A DNA stretch of 64,000 nucleotides. Source: Ponticaulis sp. (GTDB taxonomy: Bacteria > Pseudomonadota > Alphaproteobacteria > Caulobacterales > Hyphomonadaceae). Below, one piece after another: positions 60,389 through 64,000 of the stretch; position 1 is the first letter of the stretch, and every line of letters starts with the position of its first letter. Location: assembly GCA_002723155.1 (NCBI GenBank), contig PBNO01000002.1, forward strand, positions 645,960-709,959, written 5' to 3'. Made by a program: the position numbers and the translations under genes. The notes beneath the pieces were generated by a model that had not been told where the DNA came from, made no database searches, and was given only the letters and a program-made list of their open reading frames with translations.

Positions 60389-60462
60389 GCTGGCAATGTG
60401 GCGAAGCTATCGCCAAAACGCAAGCAAAATTTCCGTTTATCGATAAATCTGGTATTTCGAGC

Positions 60463-62586
60463 CTAAGCTGCACCGTCCAGAGAGGCGAGGAAATCCTCGG
60501 CCAGCGTCTCACCAAAAGGACGCCAGTTTTCAAGGAACTTCATGAATTCGTCAGGTGGAATCGGCTTCGCATAGAGATAGCCTTGCGCCAGTGTACAGCC
60601 GCGGCGACGCAGGAAGTCGCTCTGGGATGGTGTCTCAACACCTTCAGCCACAGTCTCAAGACCCATCGTCTCAGCCATGGCCAGAATCATCTCGACAACG
60701 GCAGGCGCCTGAGAATCAGAATGGAGCGCGCTGACAAACTGCTGGTCGATCTTGAACACGTCGAATGGCAGCTTTGTAAGCGTCACGAGGTTTGAATGGC
60801 CCGCACCGAAATCATCAATCGCGAGGCGAACGCCCATAGCCCGCAGTGGACGCATGATCTCTGACACGCGATCAGTATCTGCAACAGCCATGGTCTCTGT
60901 AATCTCAAGTTCGAGACGACCTGGCGGCAAGCCGGCATCGCGAATAGAGGAAAGAACCTTCTCGGAGAAATTGGCTTCTTCAAACTGAAGCGGGGAGACG
61001 TTCACCGCAACTTTGCAGTCATGACCGGCTTTCATCCAGCGGGTTGCCTGCACACATGCCTGTTTCAGGACGGACTCGCCAATGCGAGAGATCAGACCAA
61101 GCTGCTCTGCCATCGGAATAAAGATGCCCGGCGAAATGATATCGCCATCTTCACGCTGCCAGCGCACCAGCGCCTCGGCACCGGAAATCTGACCGGTTTT
61201 AAAATCCACCTTCGCCTGGAAATATGGAATGAACTCGTCGCGCTCGATACCGCGGCGCAGATCAGCTTCGAGGTGAAGGCGGTCCATCGCGATTTTATTG
61301 AGCTTGGTAGAGTAGAAGCGAGCTTTAGAGCGGCCTGCACGGCGCGCCTCTTTCAGAGCGAGGTCAGCATTCTTGACGAGGTCTTCGCCTTTCGTTCCAT
61401 GAATCGGTGCAAGTGCAACACCGCCGGTGAGGCCGAGCGTGATCGCCTGACCGCCTATTTCAAGTGGCTGGCGCATGCTGGAAATCACCATTTGCATCAG
61501 ACGGGTGATGTCGGACTTGGCATCAATATTCGGCACAACAACGGCAAATTCGTCGCCACTGAGACGCGCCACCATTGATGGCTGCGCTTGAGCATCAGCC
61601 AGACGAACAGCTTTATCCGCCGCCGTAAGCGCTTTGCGAATGCGCATGCCGATCAGCGACAGCGCTTCATCACCTTTTTGCGGGCCAAGTGTTTCATTCA
61701 CCCAACGGAAGCGGTCGACGTTCAGAATGATGACGGCTGTGAAGCAATCATCTGTACGTTCATGAAGGGACTTATTCAGAACGCGCAGGAAACGTTCGCG
61801 GTTTGGCAGGTCGGTAACGGAATCCACAAAAGCGAGCTTCTGAATATGGCGCATGGTGTTTTCCATACGCTGCATCATCTTATTGAACGACTCGCCAAGA
61901 AGATCGAACTCGTTTCCGGAATTCAGCTCAACACGGGCAGACAAATGCCCCGCATTCAGGCCGGACGTGAAGTCGATGAGGCGGTAGAGCGGGTCTGTAA
62001 ATTTGTGGACGAGAAGCAGAACCAGCGGAATGCATAGCGCACAAATGAGCGCGCCTGTTGCAAGACTCCACATAAGCGTACGCAACCACGTATTCGGCAG
62101 AGCTGAGAAAGGATACTCAATCGCAAAATGACCGGTCAGCTCGCCATTTGAGTAGATAGGCTGAGCGAGCACAATACCGTTTTCGCTTCGAAGAACCTTG
62201 CGCTCATCCCCGAGCTTTGAAAGCGCCAGTGCTTCCATAACCACACGATGGGAACTCTGCTCCTCAATCACATCGAAAGCGATTTCACCATCAATGTCGA
62301 TGACACGCAGCGCAGATACGGTTTCAGACACACGAACCAGTTCGGTCACGCGCTCTTCATTCGCAATGCTTGGACGCGGCAACATGGTCGGCATGACCGG
62401 GTTCCACGTATTCGCGCTCGTTTCGATATTTGATGTAGCTTTAGCGGCGCGCGTGAAGTGATCCAGCGCCAGATTGGATAGCGCAAACCCCAGAGACGCA
62501 AGCACAACAAGCCCGATCACGAATCCGATCAGACTCGTTCTCAGGCTGTACTTTACGCGTCCTTTTGGCGTTTCCTGCCTAGCCAT
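60463..62586 (-). CDS. Membrane HAMP-GGDEF-EAL cyclic-di-GMP protein
   Basis: 707 residues: helix 1 (SLIGFVIGLVVLASLGFALS), a periplasmic sensor (~residues 40-165), helix 2, a HAMP domain (LYRLIDFTSGLNAGHL), GGDEF with the active site LSGDEFAVV (SGDEF), and a complete EAL (GAEALVRW, NVSPLQF, LELEITET, IDDFGAGHSN, ETVAEGVET). The EAL catalytic residues are intact, so it probably degrades c-di-GMP; GGDEF activity is less certain. It would tune motility versus attachment from the membrane. Confidence 0.93.
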   Translation of the reverse strand: MARQETPKGRVKYSLRTSLIGFVIGLVVLASLGFALSNLALDHFTRAAKATSNIETSANTWNPVMPTMLPRPSIANEERVTELVRVSETVSALRVIDIDGEIAFDVIEEQSSHRVVMEALALSKLGDERKVLRSENGIVLAQPIYSNGELTGHFAIEYPFSALPNTWLRTLMWSLATGALICALCIPLVLLLVHKFTDPLYRLIDFTSGLNAGHLSARVELNSGNEFDLLGESFNKMMQRMENTMRHIQKLAFVDSVTDLPNRERFLRVLNKSLHERTDDCFTAVIILNVDRFRWVNETLGPQKGDEALSLIGMRIRKALTAADKAVRLADAQAQPSMVARLSGDEFAVVVPNIDAKSDITRLMQMVISSMRQPLEIGGQAITLGLTGGVALAPIHGTKGEDLVKNADLALKEARRAGRSKARFYSTKLNKIAMDRLHLEADLRRGIERDEFIPYFQAKVDFKTGQISGAEALVRWQREDGDIISPGIFIPMAEQLGLISRIGESVLKQACVQATRWMKAGHDCKVAVNVSPLQFEEANFSEKVLSSIRDAGLPPGRLELEITETMAVADTDRVSEIMRPLRAMGVRLAIDDFGAGHSNLVTLTKLPFDVFKIDQQFVSALHSDSQAPAVVEMILAMAETMGLETVAEGVETPSQSDFLRRRGCTLAQGYLYAKPIPPDEFMKFLENWRPFGETLAEDFLASLDGAA

Positions 62587-62724
62587 ATGCTCCTCAAAGG
62601 ATTATGGGCAGACCTGAAATCAGGCTCCCATGAGACCTCTGTTAAGAGAATTTGTTTAGAAATCGGTGAATAAGCCCCTAAATCTTTGTAGAAACCGACA
62701 AAAAAGTCGGCAGGGAATGTGATC

Positions 62725-63312
62725 ATGCGCACTGCAGAAGTTTATCGCGAAACGAAAGAGACCCAGATCCGCGTCAGCGTAACGCTGGATGGTAAAGGAA
62801 AGTCTGAAATTCAGACCGGAATCGGCTTTTTCGACCATATGCTGGAAGCGTTTTCCAAGCACAGCGCTATCGACCTGAAAGTCGAAGCCAAGGGCGATCT
62901 TCACATCGACATGCACCACACCGTTGAAGACACCGGTATTGTGATGGGTCAGGCCATTACAAAAGCACTCGGTGATTTCAAAGGGATCAACCGGTTCGGC
63001 CACGCTTATGTACCAATGGACGAAACGCTCAGCCGCGCAGCGATTGATATGTGCAACCGCCCGTATCTGATCTGGAATGTAAATTTCACCCGCGACAAGA
63101 TTGGCGATTTCGACACTGAGCTGTTCAAAGAGTGGTTTCAGGCCTTCGCAATGAATTCCGGTGGTTGCGTCCACATTGAGAATCTCTACGGCGAGAACTG
63201 TCACCATATTGCCGAATCTTGCTTTAAAGCGCTTGCTCGCTCGCTTCGTCAGGCAATTTCCTTCGATCCGGTATTTGCAGGTGAAGCTGTCTCTACTAAA
63301 GGGTCTCTCTAG
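62725..63312 (+). CDS. hisB: Imidazoleglycerol-phosphate dehydratase
   Basis: Histidine biosynthesis enzyme. 195 residues from ATG 62725 (AGGGA 8 nt upstream; an in-frame GTG at 62719 is less likely). Manganese-binding HHxxE motifs are visible in [11 protein letters not shown] and [13 protein letters not shown], and [16 protein letters not shown] is characteristic. A short hairpin (62695-62710) precedes the ribosome site. It begins the his operon with hisH and hisA. Confidence 0.96.
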   Translation: MRTAEVYRETKETQIRVSVTLDGKGKSEIQTGIGFFDHMLEAFSKHSAIDLKVEAKGDLHIDMHHTVEDTGIVMGQAITKALGDFKGINRFGHAYVPMDETLSRAAIDMCNRPYLIWNVNFTRDKIGDFDTELFKEWFQAFAMNSGGCVHIENLYGENCHHIAESCFKALARSLRQAISFDPVFAGEAVSTKGSL

Positions 63313-63338
63313 AAACGAGACAGACCCAGTAAGGCTCT

Positions 63339-63980
63339 ATGCAAACCGTAGCTCTGATTGACTATGGCGCAGGGAATATTCCATCTGCGCAACGCGCGCT
63401 CGAAGTTGCCGTCGAGCGCTCAGGCCTGTCCTGCGAACTGATTGTCACTGACAGCCCGGAGAAAATCGCCGCCGCTGACCGCGTCGTTATTCCAGGGGTT
63501 GGACACTTCAAGGACTGCCGCGAGGCCATGTTCGGTGTTTCAGGTCTGGTCGAGGCGCTCGAAGACAGTATTCACAAAAAGGGCCGTCCGGTTCTTGGGA
63601 TCTGTGTTGGCATGCAGCTAATGGCTGATCTGGGCCTCGAAGACGGCGAAACGCCGGGCTTTGGCTGGATTCCGGGGAAGGTTGAACACATACCCACTGA
63701 TGCGGGTCTTCCTATTCCGCATATGGGCTGGAACGAGCTGGTCGTTCGAACAGAGCACCCGGTTCTGGAAGGTATTCAGACGGGCAATCACGCCTATTTC
63801 GTCCACTCTTATCACATGCACTGCGAAAATCCGTCCGACCTTCAGGTCGAGGTCGATTATGGCGGTCACATCACAGCAGCCATTGGGCGCGACAATGTTT
63901 TCGGTACGCAGTTCCACCCGGAACTGAGCCAGGAGACCGGCCTTCGCCTGCTTACCAACTGGATCAAATGGAACCCATGA
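63339..63980 (+). CDS. hisH: Imidazole glycerol phosphate synthase glutaminase subunit
   Basis: Class I glutamine amidotransferase supplying ammonia to HisF. Catalytic Cys lies in LGICVGMQLMAD (residue ~87), with His and Glu in GTQFHPELSQ. The N-terminus IDYGAGNIPSAQRALE matches the family. 213 residues. Its stop overlaps the next ATG (ATGA). Confidence 0.95.
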   Translation: MQTVALIDYGAGNIPSAQRALEVAVERSGLSCELIVTDSPEKIAAADRVVIPGVGHFKDCREAMFGVSGLVEALEDSIHKKGRPVLGICVGMQLMADLGLEDGETPGFGWIPGKVEHIPTDAGLPIPHMGWNELVVRTEHPVLEGIQTGNHAYFVHSYHMHCENPSDLQVEVDYGGHITAAIGRDNVFGTQFHPELSQETGLRLLTNWIKWNP

Positions 63981-64000
63981 CTGCTTTTACTCTTTATCCG
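63977..64000 (+). CDS. hisA: Start of hisA (ProFAR isomerase), cut by the window edge
   Basis: ATG 63977 overlaps the hisH stop (ATGA) and reads MTAFTLYP before the window ends. FTLYP-A-I-D is the usual HisA N-terminus, and hisH-hisA is the normal order. Only eight codons are visible. Confidence 0.75.

Noticed and set aside
62614..62710. Small hairpins before hisB as a his attenuator
   Set aside because: No His-codon leader peptide and no terminator with T-tract; stems are only 5 bp.
1..64000. CRISPR arrays, insertion sequences, prophage, tRNA or rRNA genes
   Set aside because: No regularly spaced repeats, transposase or integrase motifs, inverted-repeat-bounded elements or tRNA-like cloverleafs were found on reading through.

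Overview
The window is a dense, chromosomal, housekeeping-rich stretch of an alphaproteobacterium. It most resembles Caulobacterales/Hyphomonadaceae-type bacteria. This rests on the gene repertoire, neighbourhoods such as lnt - XRE regulator - metK - trmB, rdgB-hemW and miaB-phoH-ybeY-corC-lnt, a CtrA-like TTAA-N7-TTAA site, and a Fur protein without the usual CxxC zinc motif. The lineage is inferred from gene content and was not computed. There are no rRNA or tRNA genes, no insertion sequences, no prophage and no CRISPR array. Genes are tightly packed, with many ATGA/TAATG overlaps and several convergent pairs that overlap at their stop codons.

Layout. 0-0.5 kb: a leftward DUF2975 fragment and a 37-residue membrane peptide behind a repeated operator-like motif. 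0.5-6.7 kb: rdgB, hemW, a PBP-activator lipoprotein divergent from rsmI-yraN, a BON lipoprotein and gshB. 6.7-13.4 kb: an orphan tadE-tadG pair, a comM-type ATPase, a soluble hybrid kinase overlapping an AmpG-like permease. 13.5-24.2 kb: malic enzyme, mutS, glnD, murJ, trpS. 24.2-33.9 kb: copper chaperone, DUF2333, nfuA, nitroreductase, tsaB-rimI, fur, miaB-phoH-ybeY-corC-lnt. 34-45.6 kb: XRE regulator, metK, trmB, hydroxybutyrate dehydrogenase, DUF350 plus trypsin-like protease, pyrF, a TerB-like pair, sulfotransferase, glyoxalase cluster, Ada-like repair protein and nth.

45.6-57.3 kb is the accessory, sensory and iron region. A leftward operon makes an ATP-grasp enzyme, a heme oxygenase and a bacteriophytochrome with HWE kinase and receiver domains; the oxygenase would supply the biliverdin chromophore. 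Next come an adenosine-kinase-like PfkB protein, a DsbA-fold isomerase facing a MarR regulator across a perfect 14-bp palindrome, and a TonB-dependent receptor preceded by two Fur-box-like sequences. Facing it is a four-gene leftward operon (PepSY-TM, DUF2271, DUF4198, ApbE) with its own Fur-box-like inverted repeat. DUF2271 carries a flavinylation-type motif and ApbE is the enzyme that installs FMN, so I read this as an iron-responsive, extracytosolic flavin electron-transfer module, probably for reducing iron delivered by the adjacent receptor. It is the most interesting system in the window.

57.3-64 kb: hslV and hslU are split by a DUF2157 membrane-protein gene, followed by a HAMP-GGDEF-EAL protein and the start of a his operon (hisB, hisH, first codons of hisA).
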